40,132 nucleotides of DNA, taken from assembly GCA_018065225.1 (NCBI GenBank), contig JAGHTS010000059.1, positions 1 to 40,132 of the forward strand, read 5' to 3'. This stretch comes from Candidatus Phascolarctobacterium caballi. GTDB lineage: Bacteria > Bacillota > Negativicutes > Acidaminococcales > Acidaminococcaceae. Below, one piece after another: positions 8,604-18,236 of this stretch (position 1 is the stretch's first letter; each line of letters opens with the position of its first letter). Made by a program: the position numbers and the translations under genes. The notes beneath the pieces were generated by a model. The model saw nothing but the letters and a program-made list of their open reading frames with translations. It was not told the DNA's origin and made no database searches.

Positions 8604-8972
8604 ATGGCGTTCAAACGGAATGCTGGACGGTTCGTCCACAAGATAGAACTATATAAGCCGGGGCAAAGTACGAGGGACGAGCTCGGTGGTCTAACTACCG
8701 GTGAACGGACATTGGCTGCTACCGTGTTTTCCATGTGCGAGCAAAAGAGTCAAACCCGGCAGGAAATTCTTGGCGATTATGTTAGCACAGCAACAAGATT
8801 CTTTGTTGTTCCAGATATCAGGACACTGTGCACTGGACTCAACAAAGATTGGGAGATTAAGTATAACGGATTAACCTACAAAATCAACGATATTACGTTG
8901 ATAGACGAGAGTGTACCGTATTATATCCAAATTACGGCCACCGCTCTTAATCCGGACGGGGGTGCAATATGA
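8604..8972 (+). CDS. Head-tail joining protein (SPP1 gp16 / Phage_H_T_join type)
   Basis: This 122-residue protein has RFVHKIELYKPGQSTRDELGG near the start and WEIKYNGLTYKINDI toward the end, the usual beta-barrel head-tail joining (stopper) pattern. Stopper proteins close the connector after packaging. The SD GGGGG is well placed before the ATG. The stop overlaps the next start as ATGA, so translation is coupled. Confidence 0.8.
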   Translation: MAFKRNAGRFVHKIELYKPGQSTRDELGGLTTGERTLAATVFSMCEQKSQTRQEILGDYVSTATRFFVVPDIRTLCTGLNKDWEIKYNGLTYKINDITLIDESVPYYIQITATALNPDGGAI

Positions 8973-9421
8973 GATATAGGGTTCCATTCTATTCGGTAGG
9001 CAAAGCGTTGTATGCTGCACTTGCCGAAATTGACGGTACAAAGTGGTTTCAGGCGAGCACAACGCCGGACGAAGTCAAAGCCCAATTCAAAGGGCGGAAT
9101 GAATATTTGTACGGGATAATCGGTTCCATTGCTGCGAATGTTGACGATAACAAGGACGTGGCAATATGGAGAGTGCCGGTTCAGCTGGAATTATATTCCA
9201 GTTACAAAGGCAACAAAGTATTGGCACAGGAAATTGAGGCGGTTGTTAATTACTTCAGTGATGCGGAGAAAACAATCATGGCAGAAAAACTTGCTGCAGA
9301 CGGGTTTTCCTTGATATCGCTGGAAATTAACGATATGTCAATCAACAGCCCGATTGATTCTGATGAGGGCTCATGGACAATGGGTGGTATGCAATTAGTG
9401 ATTTGTATAGGGCAGGTTTAA
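8969..9421 (+). CDS. Probable tail terminator / neck protein
   Basis: This 150-residue protein begins with a KALYAALAEIDGTKWFQ segment and has a beta-rich core (DVAIWRVPVQLELYSSYKG) and a helix before a last strand. This resembles the tail terminator (DUF3168-type) group. It lies exactly where a tail terminator is expected, between the stopper and the tail tube protein. The family call is based on pattern and position. Confidence 0.65.
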   Translation: MRYRVPFYSVGKALYAALAEIDGTKWFQASTTPDEVKAQFKGRNEYLYGIIGSIAANVDDNKDVAIWRVPVQLELYSSYKGNKVLAQEIEAVVNYFSDAEKTIMAEKLAADGFSLISLEINDMSINSPIDSDEGSWTMGGMQLVICIGQV

Positions 9422-9434
9422 GAGGAGATTAAAA

Positions 9435-10217
9435 ATGGCAATTATTATTGAAAAAAGTAAATTCCCTTCCTTTGCTGCATCTGTAGGACAGAGCGGTAAA
9501 AGGTGGCTTGTTTACTTGAATTATGGCGTAAACGCCACTGAGCAAAATCCTGTATGGACTATGTTGGGCGGAATAATCAACAACTCTGTCAATTTTAAGG
9601 CGAATGTTACTTCCAACAACACCAAAGATACAGGAATGTGGGAAGAAAGTGTAATCACCAGTAAGGGTGGTGAGGTTTCCTTTGAAGTTATCTTTAAGGC
9701 GGGCAATGAGGCACAGGCGGCGTTTGAAGAGTTTATGATTAACGACGAAATCACCAACGAAAAGAAAATGTTGGATATTGCAGTCGTTGATTTGGACGAA
9801 AGCGAATATTTCCGCTTGAAGATTGTTCCTTCAGCATGGAACCTTGTTGCCAATTCCAGCGACATGGTAACCAAATCTTTGACCGCAACAATCAACGGAA
9901 AACCTGAATACCATACAGGGTGGCTTAACCCTGATGAGAATGGTGTTCAACCTTCCGGCATTGTGGTATTTGACAAAGACCACGCAGAAGACAAGACCTT
10001 CAGCGTAAGCTTGGCCGATGGCGTAACTGTAACTGCAATCAAGAATGGCGATACAGCATTGACCAGTGGTACAGATTACAACTTGGCCAGCGGCACTCTT
10101 GTAATTAAGAGTTCCTATTTGGCAACCTGTGACAACGGAATTGTCACATTAACTGTGGCCTGCTCCGGCGGCAATAATCCGGAATTGACATTTGCGGTTA
10201 CCGGAACCGGGGAATGA
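9435..10217 (+). CDS. Major tail tube protein with C-terminal X2-like Ig domain
   Basis: This 260-residue protein has a beta-rich N-terminal tube domain of about 170 residues that includes EVSFEVIFKAGNEAQAAFEEF. The C-terminal segment (about residues 180-260) has the signature of X2/Ig-like domains: FSVSLADGVTVTAIKNGDTAL, then SGTDYNLASGTLVIKSSYLA and IVTLTV. Ig-like domains on tail tubes often decorate the surface and bind cell envelopes weakly. AAGAGGAG lies before the ATG. A terminator follows the gene, consistent with high expression. Confidence 0.85.
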   Translation: MAIIIEKSKFPSFAASVGQSGKRWLVYLNYGVNATEQNPVWTMLGGIINNSVNFKANVTSNNTKDTGMWEESVITSKGGEVSFEVIFKAGNEAQAAFEEFMINDEITNEKKMLDIAVVDLDESEYFRLKIVPSAWNLVANSSDMVTKSLTATINGKPEYHTGWLNPDENGVQPSGIVVFDKDHAEDKTFSVSLADGVTVTAIKNGDTALTSGTDYNLASGTLVIKSSYLATCDNGIVTLTVACSGGNNPELTFAVTGTGE

Positions 10218-10221
10218 TTAA

Positions 10222-10256
10222 TGAGGGGGTGTAAAAGCCCCCTCACTTAATTTTAT
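10222..10256 (+). terminator. Terminator after the tail tube gene
   Basis: The stem TGAGGGGG/CCCCCTCA (10222-10229 with 10238-10245) is followed by the T-rich CTTAATTTTATTT. It is likely to attenuate expression between the tail tube and minor tail genes. Confidence 0.75.
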
Positions 10257-10258
10257 TT

Positions 10259-10675
10259 ATGGAGAATATTAAGGAAAAGATACAAAAATTAATAGATGGT
10301 GGGTTTGCGGCGGAAGTGAATGCCGCCTGTAAGTATGCCCAAAATGAAACACGGGCATTTATTGCAAGAACACACCCACACACAGCATTTGGTGGAAAGA
10401 CCCTTGACGATAAGCAATTCGTTGCAGGGTTTTTTGATATTGCGGCCGAAAAAGTAAAGACCTCAATATATGCCACCTATTTTGCCCGTTGGTATAACAC
10501 CGGTGCATTTGGACGTGTTATACGGTACGGGAGCTACCGTGGAAGGAAAGCAACTAAATACCCACCACGGGGCAATTACTTTGAAAGCAACGCAAAAGCA
10601 ATAGAAGAATACTATTTGCGATGCGTGGATAGATATTTACAAAGGAGCTTGGACAAATGGCTACCGCAAAAATAG
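10259..10675 (+). CDS. Minor tail/neck protein, HK97 gp10-like
   Basis: This 138-residue basic protein contains ACKYAQNETRAFIARTHPHTAFGGKTL and a YARWYNTGAFGRVIRYGS stretch followed by an Arg/Lys-rich turn. The pattern recalls HK97 gp10-like tail-completion proteins, although those usually precede the tube gene. No Shine-Dalgarno sequence is visible before the ATG. The 3' end overlaps the tape measure gene by 19 bases. Confidence 0.5.
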   Translation: MENIKEKIQKLIDGGFAAEVNAACKYAQNETRAFIARTHPHTAFGGKTLDDKQFVAGFFDIAAEKVKTSIYATYFARWYNTGAFGRVIRYGSYRGRKATKYPPRGNYFESNAKAIEEYYLRCVDRYLQRSLDKWLPQK

Positions 10676-12693
10676 TAATTGAGACAATGGCCAAGAATGA
10701 AGGCCTACAGAAACTGAATACAGAGTTAGCTACGGGGTGCCAGAATTTAAAACAGGCACAGACAGAGCTCCGTAATTTGGAAAAAGCCACCAAAGGTGGT
10801 ACGACCGCAACCGCTGAACAAGCGGAACGGATGAAGGAATTAAACACAGAGATTATCCGTCAAAAACAGTACAACGGACAGTTGAGCCGTGCAATTAATG
10901 AAACCACGGCTGAAATTAAAAAACAGGTCAGTGCAACCGGCGAGGCGAACGGGGCAACGGGTGTATGGTCTAAAGCGATGCAGACACTTGGTCTTAATAG
11001 CCAAACATTAAATACAGCACTTGGCGTGTTGGGCGGTAATATCCTAACCGGCATTGTTAATCAGATGAAGGATTTGGCGGTGGAAACTCTGAAGATTGGA
11101 GCTAACACCCAAAAATTTACTGCCACATTACAGGGTATGGGGTTAAGTGCTCAGGATGCCCTGACGACCTACAGGCAATTCAATGACGTAGCGAGGGATA
11201 CTAACTTTAATGCCGATAACGTATACGCCATAGGGCAACAGATGATGCTGTTGGGTCTTAACAGCAAACAGGCGGCTGACATGATGCGTTTGTGCGCGGA
11301 TGCTGGTGTTGGATTAGGCAAAGGACAACAGGGGGCGGAACAGATTGCCACCGCTATGGCCAAAATAGCAGCCACCGGCAGAATGGGTAACAGGGAACTG
11401 GATGCCTTAAAAATGTCTGGTATTAACGTTGCCCAGATATTGGCCAACAAGACAGGCGAAAGCATTGCCGATATAGAAAAGGCGTTGGCAAAAGGAGCGA
11501 TTAACGGACAAGAGGCCTTTGCAATCTTGGCTGAATATATGCAGACAAAGTTTGCCGGAGCAATGGCAAGAAGTAAGCAAAATGTCATTGACACTTGGGG
11601 CGATTTATCCGGCAATATGGAAGCGATTATGGGTGTGGTCGGGAAAAGTATTTTTGATGCCTTTTACCAGAGCGAAATCATACAAGAACTGGTTGACCTT
11701 ACCCAATCCTTTTTAACGATGCTCCGTAGTGATGGAACCGGAATATTAAGCGACTTTGGTGAAATCGGCAAATGGGCTTTGGGGCTGATTGGTGACGGAT
11801 TAGGTTTTATAAGCACCACCATTAAGGCGGTTGTTCTTGTAATTCACGAAATGTATGACGGATTCAGAAAAATGTGTAGTGACGTCATAGATTGGCTGAC
11901 CGACCTTTGCAAACCGCTTATTGAGGTGTACAACTGGATTAAGAAGATTGTCACAGGCATAGGCAAGCAGATTAAGGAAGATATTGACAAAGCGTGGAAC
12001 AAAACATTTACAAATAGCAGGAAGGATGACGCGGTGACAATTCCCGGCGGTAATAAAGCGGCAGGGGATAACTTCAGCGGTCTTATTGCCTCTTATGGCA
12101 ATTTGGAAAAGTCACAAAAAACCGCAATTATTAACCAAAAGAAATTCAACGAAAGCACTAAAGAAACCATTGATTGGGGCAAGAAATTGTCTGATTCTTT
12201 TAGCGGACTGGCAAACACACTATTCAACGACTCTGCCAATTTATTCAGTTCCTTTGCGGATATGTTTAGCGATTTCATTCAGGACATTTGCAAACAACTT
12301 TTAGAACTTTACGTAAAGGGAATGATGGTCAAAGGTTTAGGGCTCTTTGGTGGTGGCGGTAGCAGCATTATTAGCGGGGCTGATTTTGGTTTGGGACCAA
12401 TTCCAGCATTTGCCGGTGGCGGCATAGCCAGTGGATGGGCGAAGGTCGGGGAAAATGGCCCTGAATTAATCCATGTGGGAAGTCCCAGCAGGGTTATGAC
12501 CGCATCTGAATCAGCAACTATGAGCGGTGGATGCAATGTAACTGTAGAAATTATAAACCAAAGTGGACAGCAACTGCAGGGAAAACAAGGTACGCCTCAA
12601 TATGACGCTAAAGGGGTTGTAATACCAGTTCTTTTAGAGGCGATTGGGGAAAACTATATGGGAATTAACAGGTTTTTGAAAGGACCAAGATAA
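10657..12693 (+). CDS. Tape measure protein
   Basis: This 678-residue protein has a coiled-coil N-terminus rich in Gln/Glu/Lys, a central hydrophobic tape-measure region with the conserved TGRMGNRELDALKMSGI motif near residue 250, membrane-like segments (ALGLIGDGLGFI, AVVLVIHEM) and a Gly-rich C-terminal part with AFAGGGIASGWAKVGENGPELI, a known tape-measure ending. At about 1.5 angstroms per residue it predicts a tail of roughly 100 nm. AAAGGAG precedes the ATG. No second lysozyme domain is seen. Confidence 0.93.
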   Translation: MATAKIVIETMAKNEGLQKLNTELATGCQNLKQAQTELRNLEKATKGGTTATAEQAERMKELNTEIIRQKQYNGQLSRAINETTAEIKKQVSATGEANGATGVWSKAMQTLGLNSQTLNTALGVLGGNILTGIVNQMKDLAVETLKIGANTQKFTATLQGMGLSAQDALTTYRQFNDVARDTNFNADNVYAIGQQMMLLGLNSKQAADMMRLCADAGVGLGKGQQGAEQIATAMAKIAATGRMGNRELDALKMSGINVAQILANKTGESIADIEKALAKGAINGQEAFAILAEYMQTKFAGAMARSKQNVIDTWGDLSGNMEAIMGVVGKSIFDAFYQSEIIQELVDLTQSFLTMLRSDGTGILSDFGEIGKWALGLIGDGLGFISTTIKAVVLVIHEMYDGFRKMCSDVIDWLTDLCKPLIEVYNWIKKIVTGIGKQIKEDIDKAWNKTFTNSRKDDAVTIPGGNKAAGDNFSGLIASYGNLEKSQKTAIINQKKFNESTKETIDWGKKLSDSFSGLANTLFNDSANLFSSFADMFSDFIQDICKQLLELYVKGMMVKGLGLFGGGGSSIISGADFGLGPIPAFAGGGIASGWAKVGENGPELIHVGSPSRVMTASESATMSGGCNVTVEIINQSGQQLQGKQGTPQYDAKGVVIPVLLEAIGENYMGINRFLKGPR

Positions 12694-12694
12694 A

Positions 12695-13036
12695 ATGGAT
12701 TTTCCAAACATTAAGCCGCCGCCTTATGGTGGCATTGAAGAAGAATATGAAGACAACTCTTTGATTACAGAGTATGAGGACGGGTCGCAACAATCACGTA
12801 AAAAAATGCCGCGTTCCCGAAGGATATTCACTTTGACGTGGAAGATATTAAGCGACGCGGATTATCAGACACTCAAGAACTTTATTGTCAATACGGCGGT
12901 GCACGCTTGCAATGTTTTTAATTGGACAAACCCTTTGACAAATGAGGTTATTGAGGTGCGGTGTACGAAGTTCAACAAATGGAAGGCGATATACCACGGT
13001 TGGTGGACAGGCGATATAGAACTGACGGAAGTGTGA
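12695..13036 (+). CDS. Minor tail protein, lambda M-like
   Basis: This 113-residue protein carries FTLTWKILSDADYQTLKNF and then CNVFNWTNPLTNEVIEVRC, the pattern of short distal-tail proteins (lambda gpM group). It follows the tape measure directly and precedes an L-like protein, which is the lambda order M-L-K-I-J. It would help start tail-tube growth at the tip complex. Confidence 0.7.
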   Translation: MDFPNIKPPPYGGIEEEYEDNSLITEYEDGSQQSRKKMPRSRRIFTLTWKILSDADYQTLKNFIVNTAVHACNVFNWTNPLTNEVIEVRCTKFNKWKAIYHGWWTGDIELTEV

Positions 13037-13037
13037 T

Positions 13038-13643
13038 ATGGGATTATTACTATCAAGCATAGGGAAAAAAGAAAAGAATAAATTAAGCACTGACAGCCAG
13101 TTTGCTATATTGCTCAAAATCAACTTGGCTGAAGAAGTCAACCTTTGCTATTCAAATCAGGACATATATTGGGATGGCAAGAATTGGGTGGCGTTCCCTA
13201 TGAAGATAGGGGATAACACGGAAGACAATACCGGCAGTGACCCGAACCTAACCCTGCAAGTGGACAATGTGTCCAGAGCGTTACAGGGGGCGATTCAAAA
13301 TGGGGGCGGCGGTGTCGGCACCAAAGTCCAATTGTATGTGGTTAACACCAAAAATTTAGCTTCAGCCACGGCTGAATTTGACGACGAGTACGTGGTTATA
13401 AATACCAAAGAGAATTATCAATATATTAATTTCACTTTGGGAAATGAATATTCTGCCCGGACACGTAGACCGCTGGACAGGTATTTCAAAGATTTTTGCC
13501 CATTCAAGTATAAGGGAATACGGTGTGGGTACTGTGGGGATAAGGCAACCTGCAACAAGACCTTATTGGATTGCCGTGAGCATGGCAATTCTGCAAGGTT
13601 CGGTGGGTTCCCCGGCATAGACCAAAAAGGGATTTATATGTAG
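13038..13643 (+). CDS. Minor tail protein, lambda L-like, probable Fe-S protein
   Basis: This 201-residue protein ends in a cysteine-rich domain: CPFKYKG (Cys154), CGYCGDKATC (Cys163, 166, 172) and then Cys179, followed by ARFGGFPGI. Lambda gpL carries a C-terminal [4Fe-4S] cluster bound by a very similar set of cysteines and ends in the same RFGGFPG-type motif, so I infer an Fe-S cluster here. The N-terminal part (DGKNWVAFPMKIG, then a Gly-rich loop) matches the gpL/phage tail-hub group. It starts one base after the M-like gene. Confidence 0.82.
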   Translation: MGLLLSSIGKKEKNKLSTDSQFAILLKINLAEEVNLCYSNQDIYWDGKNWVAFPMKIGDNTEDNTGSDPNLTLQVDNVSRALQGAIQNGGGGVGTKVQLYVVNTKNLASATAEFDDEYVVINTKENYQYINFTLGNEYSARTRRPLDRYFKDFCPFKYKGIRCGYCGDKATCNKTLLDCREHGNSARFGGFPGIDQKGIYM

Positions 13644-13651
13644 GGGGAATT

Positions 13652-13930
13652 ATGGAACAACTGATTTTAGATTATTTAGCGAAGGTATTGGAACCACAGG
13701 CACTGGTTAATCTTTGCATTTTGGCGGTTCTAATCAAAATGATAGGTGCTATCCGGTCAGGATTGTTGGCTGACATAACACGCATACATTCAGGAGCAAC
13801 CAAAAACGGCTGCATCCGCAAAGATACCCTGAGAATAGTGGAAGATTGTTATGCCAAATACAAAGGCCTTTGGGGTGACGGTTTTGCGGATGCCATTATG
13901 AGCGAAATTAGAGGGCTACCGTTGAAATGA
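13652..13930 (+). CDS. Unknown small protein between L and K
   Basis: This 92-residue protein has a hydrophobic N-terminal segment (residues 16-33, ALVNLCILAVLIKMIGAI) that may insert in a membrane, and a soluble helical remainder. I do not recognise it. Its SD AGGGGG is well spaced and its stop overlaps the next start as ATGA. It could be a holin-like or tail-tip accessory protein, but nothing confirms either. Confidence 0.6.
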   Translation: MEQLILDYLAKVLEPQALVNLCILAVLIKMIGAIRSGLLADITRIHSGATKNGCIRKDTLRIVEDCYAKYKGLWGDGFADAIMSEIRGLPLK

Positions 13931-14202
13931 TTAACAAGATTAAAGGGATGCTGGCAAATATATCCTTTACACCCTACATTACGGCCATTGTGGTGTGTTA
14001 TGCACTTTTTGTGGCGGTGGCTGCGTTTTTGTGGCTGGCACGGTGGCTGGGATATATGACTTATGCCGGAGGCCTGCAAGACCTTACTAATTTCATTCAA
14101 ACAATGGTGGCCACTAACACGGTCAACTGTGTTTATTCCATTGCCAGAGGTTTGGCGGATAAGAATAATAACGGGGTGCCAGATGTATTTGAAAAAGATT
14201 GA
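13927..14202 (+). CDS. Small membrane protein with calcium-loop-like C-terminus
   Basis: This 91-residue protein has a strong transmembrane stretch at about residues 17-38 (ITAIVVCYALFVAVAAFLWL) and ends in DKNNNGVPDVFEKD, which matches the DxNxNGxxD calcium-binding loop of dockerin/EF-hand-like repeats. A single loop beside the end may bind calcium. It is translationally coupled to the preceding gene and overlaps the K-like gene. The function is unknown. Confidence 0.6.
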   Translation: MINKIKGMLANISFTPYITAIVVCYALFVAVAAFLWLARWLGYMTYAGGLQDLTNFIQTMVATNTVNCVYSIARGLADKNNNGVPDVFEKD

Positions 14203-14629
14203 CGACCTGATAGGTATTCCATTTGTGGGCGGTGGCCGTGACCCCAATAAAGGGTTAGATTGCTACGGATTAGTGATGGAAGTATTCCGCAGATATGGTT
14301 ACGAACTGCCGGAATACACGGACGCAGTCAGGGAATGGAATAACGAGAAAAGGTGTCATGAATTTTATACCGAACAAAAATCACGGTACTGGAAGGAAAT
14401 TAAGAACCCTACAGTACCGTGTTTAATTGCTTTTTCGTTTAATGTTCCACGTGGAACGGTCAACCATAGCGGTGTCTATATCGGCGATGGCAAATTTATT
14501 CACACAAGGGAACGGGTGGGGGCTTGCATAGAGTCAATTAACAACCCTGCGTGGAGAAGATTGATAGAGGGATATTATGAGTGCACGATTAACGGTAGTA
14601 AGGAATCCAATAATACCGGAAAAGAATAG
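14183..14629 (+). CDS. Tail tip NlpC/P60 peptidase, lambda K-like
   Basis: This 148-residue protein has the NlpC/P60 cysteine nucleophile in GLDCYGL (Cys27), the histidine in VNHSGVYIGDG (His95) and a further FIHTRE. This fold cleaves peptidoglycan stem peptides, and in tails it probably opens the cell wall during DNA entry. I chose the ATG at 14183, which overlaps the preceding gene, because residues encoded upstream of it do not belong to the family. It overlaps the J-like gene by 53 bases. Lambda K also carries a JAB domain, which is absent here. Confidence 0.85.
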   Translation: MYLKKIDDLIGIPFVGGGRDPNKGLDCYGLVMEVFRRYGYELPEYTDAVREWNNEKRCHEFYTEQKSRYWKEIKNPTVPCLIAFSFNVPRGTVNHSGVYIGDGKFIHTRERVGACIESINNPAWRRLIEGYYECTINGSKESNNTGKE

Positions 14630-17600
14630 ATATGTTGGAGAGTTCCCGTTCAAGACCATAGGCGAGGCAAGAGCATGGCTGGACGGACAGGAAGTTAATA
14701 TCACCGTTGATAACTGGCTTGTTACAGATGATTATGAACCAAAAACAGGGGAAATGGTCTTGATAATGCCTGTCATTGGTAAGGGCGGTGGAAAATCCGT
14801 CTTTGGTGTTGTGGCAATGGTGGCATTGGCGGTAGTTTCTCATGGTATTGCAACAGGCGGATGGTTGGCTGGTGCCGGTATTGCTGCAGGCACTACGGCG
14901 GCTTATGGAATTGCGGCAGCCACATTGTTCATTGGCGGTACCTTGATAAGCAGGTCGATGACCAGTGGTGCCAAAGCGGATGTCGGTAGGCACGATTACG
15001 AGAATAACGCAACCTATTCTTGGGGCGACCCACAGACAATGGAAGGTCAGAATAATGCCATAGCCGAAACCTATGGTAAGGTTCAAAGTGCAGGTCAAAC
15101 ACTGGGAAAATTCGTTTCTTTAAGTGGTAATGACGAAGTATTGAATTGGCTGGTGGGATGCGGTAAGGGCGAGTTGGATATTACCGATATCAAACTGAAC
15201 GACAACCCCATTGAGTATTACAAAAATATTTCCTGCGAAATTCGTAGGGGAACAAATGACCAAGAAATAATTAGTAATTTCAACGATACCTATTTTACCG
15301 AAAATGTGTCCGCATTAATGAGCGGTAGTACACCAGTTGTAAGACAGGCACAAGGAACTGCAACAGAGGGATTGATATATAAGATTTCCTGTGATCAAGG
15401 CCTGTATTATGCCAATGATGACGGGGGATTAAGTACAGCGTGGGTAAGAATTCAAATGGATTACCGGTTGCACGCTGCACCCGGCGAAGAAGAGAATCCG
15501 TGGACAGTTTGGCAAACGGTTCAGATATCAGGAGCACAGAATAACGCTCTGCGTAGAGAATACAGATTGGACAATCTCCCTGCAGGTCAATACGATATCC
15601 GGACAACCTGCGTGGGGCGTTCCCATAGTGAATCAAGCTCACGTGCAGGGGTTAAGGTATGGCTTAATTCCATAACCAGTATTGTTTATGATGATTTTGT
15701 GTATCCGGGCATTGCCCTAATAGGAATTAAGGGATTAGCCACAGACCAGCTGAATGGTTCCCCGACAATTAAATTCATTAAAGAGCGAAAATTCATTTGG
15801 GCGTACAATCCTAACACAGGCATGTACGAAGAGCAACCTGCCAATAATCCGGCATGGGCGGCTTATGACATGTTGCATCAAGCCCAAAAGGTAATGAATA
15901 TTAACACCGGGAAATATGAATTTGTTTTTCGGGGTGTTGACAAAAACCATATTCTATACGACCAGTTCAAGGAATGGGGTGACTGGTGTGAAGATATGGA
16001 TTTGCACATCAATCTTGAGATTTGCGAAACAGGGGAAATGCTTGACCTGATTAACAGCAAGATTGCTTGTATTGGTCGTGGGTTGGTTATTAGATTTGGC
16101 ACCCGTTATGGGGCTAAATGGTCACACGCTCAAAACCCGGTTCAGATGTTCGGCATGGGCAATATAGTCAAAGATACCTTTGAGGAAAGTTTCCTGAGTA
16201 TTGATGACCGGGCGAATGCGGTGGAGATAACATTCACGGATGCCGAAAGGGATTACCAACGCCGGACAATCACCGTATTTGGGGAAAATTACAATACGGA
16301 TGCCACAGAAAAGGTTGCACAGGCAACATACGATGGGATTACCAGTTATGAGCAGGCCTTCCGTGAGGGTATGTATCAGCTGGCATGCAACAAATATTTA
16401 TTGCGGACGGTGTCTTTTGACGCTGACGTGGACAGTATTGCTTGTACGGTTGGTGACGTTATTGTAGTTTCCCATGACATTGTACAGGCGGCTTATTCAG
16501 GAAGAATAAGTAAGGTGGTAGGACGTGTGGTTACGTTACCAACCGTTGACCCGGTGGACACAACCCAAAGCTATAAACTCATGTACAGGTCGAGCGAACA
16601 CGACACATTGGAAGAATATGACGTGTCCGTGGCATATAACGAGAATAACGAATTAGAGGCAACCATATTAGGCGAGATTGACCCCGACCCTGCACCTGCA
16701 GTCAATGATATATATGATTTGGCACTGGTGACAATGGGGCGGAGAATGTTTACAATTCAAAGCATTACAAGGTCAAGCGAGTTTCGGCGTCACATTGAGG
16801 CGTTGGAATATAACGCTCAGGTCTATTCCGAAGATTACGATATTCCTGAAATAGAATACAGCAGAGGCGGTGACGTGGCACAGAATGTTACAGGTCTTTC
16901 TTGTGCTCAAGTTGCCTATGTCCGCAAGGACGGAACGCGGGCAAGCCAACTCAATGTGTCGTGGGTAGAGGCGGTGGGCGGTGGTCACTACAACGTCTAT
17001 ATCAGTACCAACGGTAAGGATTGGACACCAATAGCAACTAACACCAGTAAGGTTCAGGTCAAAGCTGACGTTCAACCGTGGACAACCTATTATGTTAAGG
17101 TTGTAACTATATTGGGCGTTAGTCAAAGTAGTGGGGTTGTTGAATATCCTGTTCCGCCGGGAGATGATGTCTTACCGCCGAATGTTCTACAGCTTGATTG
17201 TGAGGTACTGAAGGACGGGACAAGGAGATACCATTGGGATTTCAATTATCCTGAACCAAATGATATTGCCGGGTTCAAAATGAAATATTGTCATGGTACG
17301 GGAGGTAACTGGAACATTGCGGACGATGTTCAAGACGGGTTGATAACAGCCCAACCATACGAGGCAAAGACAATCCGACAGGGTACACATACCATATTCA
17401 TTAAAGCGGTAGATAACGCAGGGCAGGAATCACCATTGCCGGCAACCTGCATAATCAATTTCGGAAAACCTTTGGAAGAGAATGTTTTGGAAACCAAAGA
17501 TTTCAGCGAAAACGGTTGGGGAGAACTGAATTTTGGCGAATTTTGGGATGAAGATGAAAATAAAGAGTTTTGGAACCCCAACGAAGAAACAGATTTTTGG

Positions 17601-18236
17601 GTAAATCATTCACACAACGGAACAGCAAGAGGTTGTTATGTTGGAGCAGACAACAAGATTTATACAGATACTACCGATAGTTATTGGGCTAACCCCGGCG
17701 ACAATAAATGGACGGGCGAAGACGACTACGAATGGACAGCACAATATTGTGACTTCTATGTAGATTTCACGCACGTAGCACAGGCAAGCGGTTATTGGTG
17801 GTTGGATTATGAGATTTCCGGGACTTTCAATATTTATTATTGGATTAACAACGATGGCATTAAGAAACAGTACAACACAAGAATTAAAGTTAATGCCGGG
17901 GATGTTATCCACATAAGTGTTGAGGGAACCGCAAATATGATTATTGTCAGTTCGCTGGTGTCGATTATTGATGTTCCCGACCGGGTAGAACACTTTGAAA
18001 GCATCGATATCAGCAGTGAGGGGACAGAACTGCCGATAAAGACACCAAACTACAAGACAATTACAGTTCATTTGGACAGCTTACCGCTGGAGAACAACGA
18101 AGAGGTCTATTTGGAAGAAATCAGTAAGGAACCATCAATAATCAGATTACGCAAAAAAGATGGAACACCGATAACTGCAACAGCCAAGAGAATCACTTGG
18201 CAGGGATACGAAAGAGAGGTTATTAGCAATGGCTGA
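14577..18236 (+). CDS. Central tail tip protein, lambda J-like with I-like N-terminus
   Basis: This 1219-residue protein starts with an I-like region holding a Gly/Ala-rich hydrophobic hairpin (about residues 65-120, AMVALAVVSHGIATGG and AAATLFIGGTLIS). The J-like body follows, with YSWGDPQT and ETYGKVQSAG motifs, a hub domain around residues 400-750, and fibronectin III-like segments near residues 780-960 (LNVSWVEAVGGGHYNVYIS and WTTYYVKVV). The C-terminal 250 residues are Trp/Asp/Asn-rich and may reach the receptor. In lambda, J determines adsorption. The stop overlaps the next gene by eight bases. Confidence 0.9.
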   Translation: MSARLTVVRNPIIPEKNRYVGEFPFKTIGEARAWLDGQEVNITVDNWLVTDDYEPKTGEMVLIMPVIGKGGGKSVFGVVAMVALAVVSHGIATGGWLAGAGIAAGTTAAYGIAAATLFIGGTLISRSMTSGAKADVGRHDYENNATYSWGDPQTMEGQNNAIAETYGKVQSAGQTLGKFVSLSGNDEVLNWLVGCGKGELDITDIKLNDNPIEYYKNISCEIRRGTNDQEIISNFNDTYFTENVSALMSGSTPVVRQAQGTATEGLIYKISCDQGLYYANDDGGLSTAWVRIQMDYRLHAAPGEEENPWTVWQTVQISGAQNNALRREYRLDNLPAGQYDIRTTCVGRSHSESSSRAGVKVWLNSITSIVYDDFVYPGIALIGIKGLATDQLNGSPTIKFIKERKFIWAYNPNTGMYEEQPANNPAWAAYDMLHQAQKVMNINTGKYEFVFRGVDKNHILYDQFKEWGDWCEDMDLHINLEICETGEMLDLINSKIACIGRGLVIRFGTRYGAKWSHAQNPVQMFGMGNIVKDTFEESFLSIDDRANAVEITFTDAERDYQRRTITVFGENYNTDATEKVAQATYDGITSYEQAFREGMYQLACNKYLLRTVSFDADVDSIACTVGDVIVVSHDIVQAAYSGRISKVVGRVVTLPTVDPVDTTQSYKLMYRSSEHDTLEEYDVSVAYNENNELEATILGEIDPDPAPAVNDIYDLALVTMGRRMFTIQSITRSSEFRRHIEALEYNAQVYSEDYDIPEIEYSRGGDVAQNVTGLSCAQVAYVRKDGTRASQLNVSWVEAVGGGHYNVYISTNGKDWTPIATNTSKVQVKADVQPWTTYYVKVVTILGVSQSSGVVEYPVPPGDDVLPPNVLQLDCEVLKDGTRRYHWDFNYPEPNDIAGFKMKYCHGTGGNWNIADDVQDGLITAQPYEAKTIRQGTHTIFIKAVDNAGQESPLPATCIINFGKPLEENVLETKDFSENGWGELNFGEFWDEDENKEFWNPNEETDFWVNHSHNGTARGCYVGADNKIYTDTTDSYWANPGDNKWTGEDDYEWTAQYCDFYVDFTHVAQASGYWWLDYEISGTFNIYYWINNDGIKKQYNTRIKVNAGDVIHISVEGTANMIIVSSLVSIIDVPDRVEHFESIDISSEGTELPIKTPNYKTITVHLDSLPLENNEEVYLEEISKEPSIIRLRKKDGTPITATAKRITWQGYEREVISNG

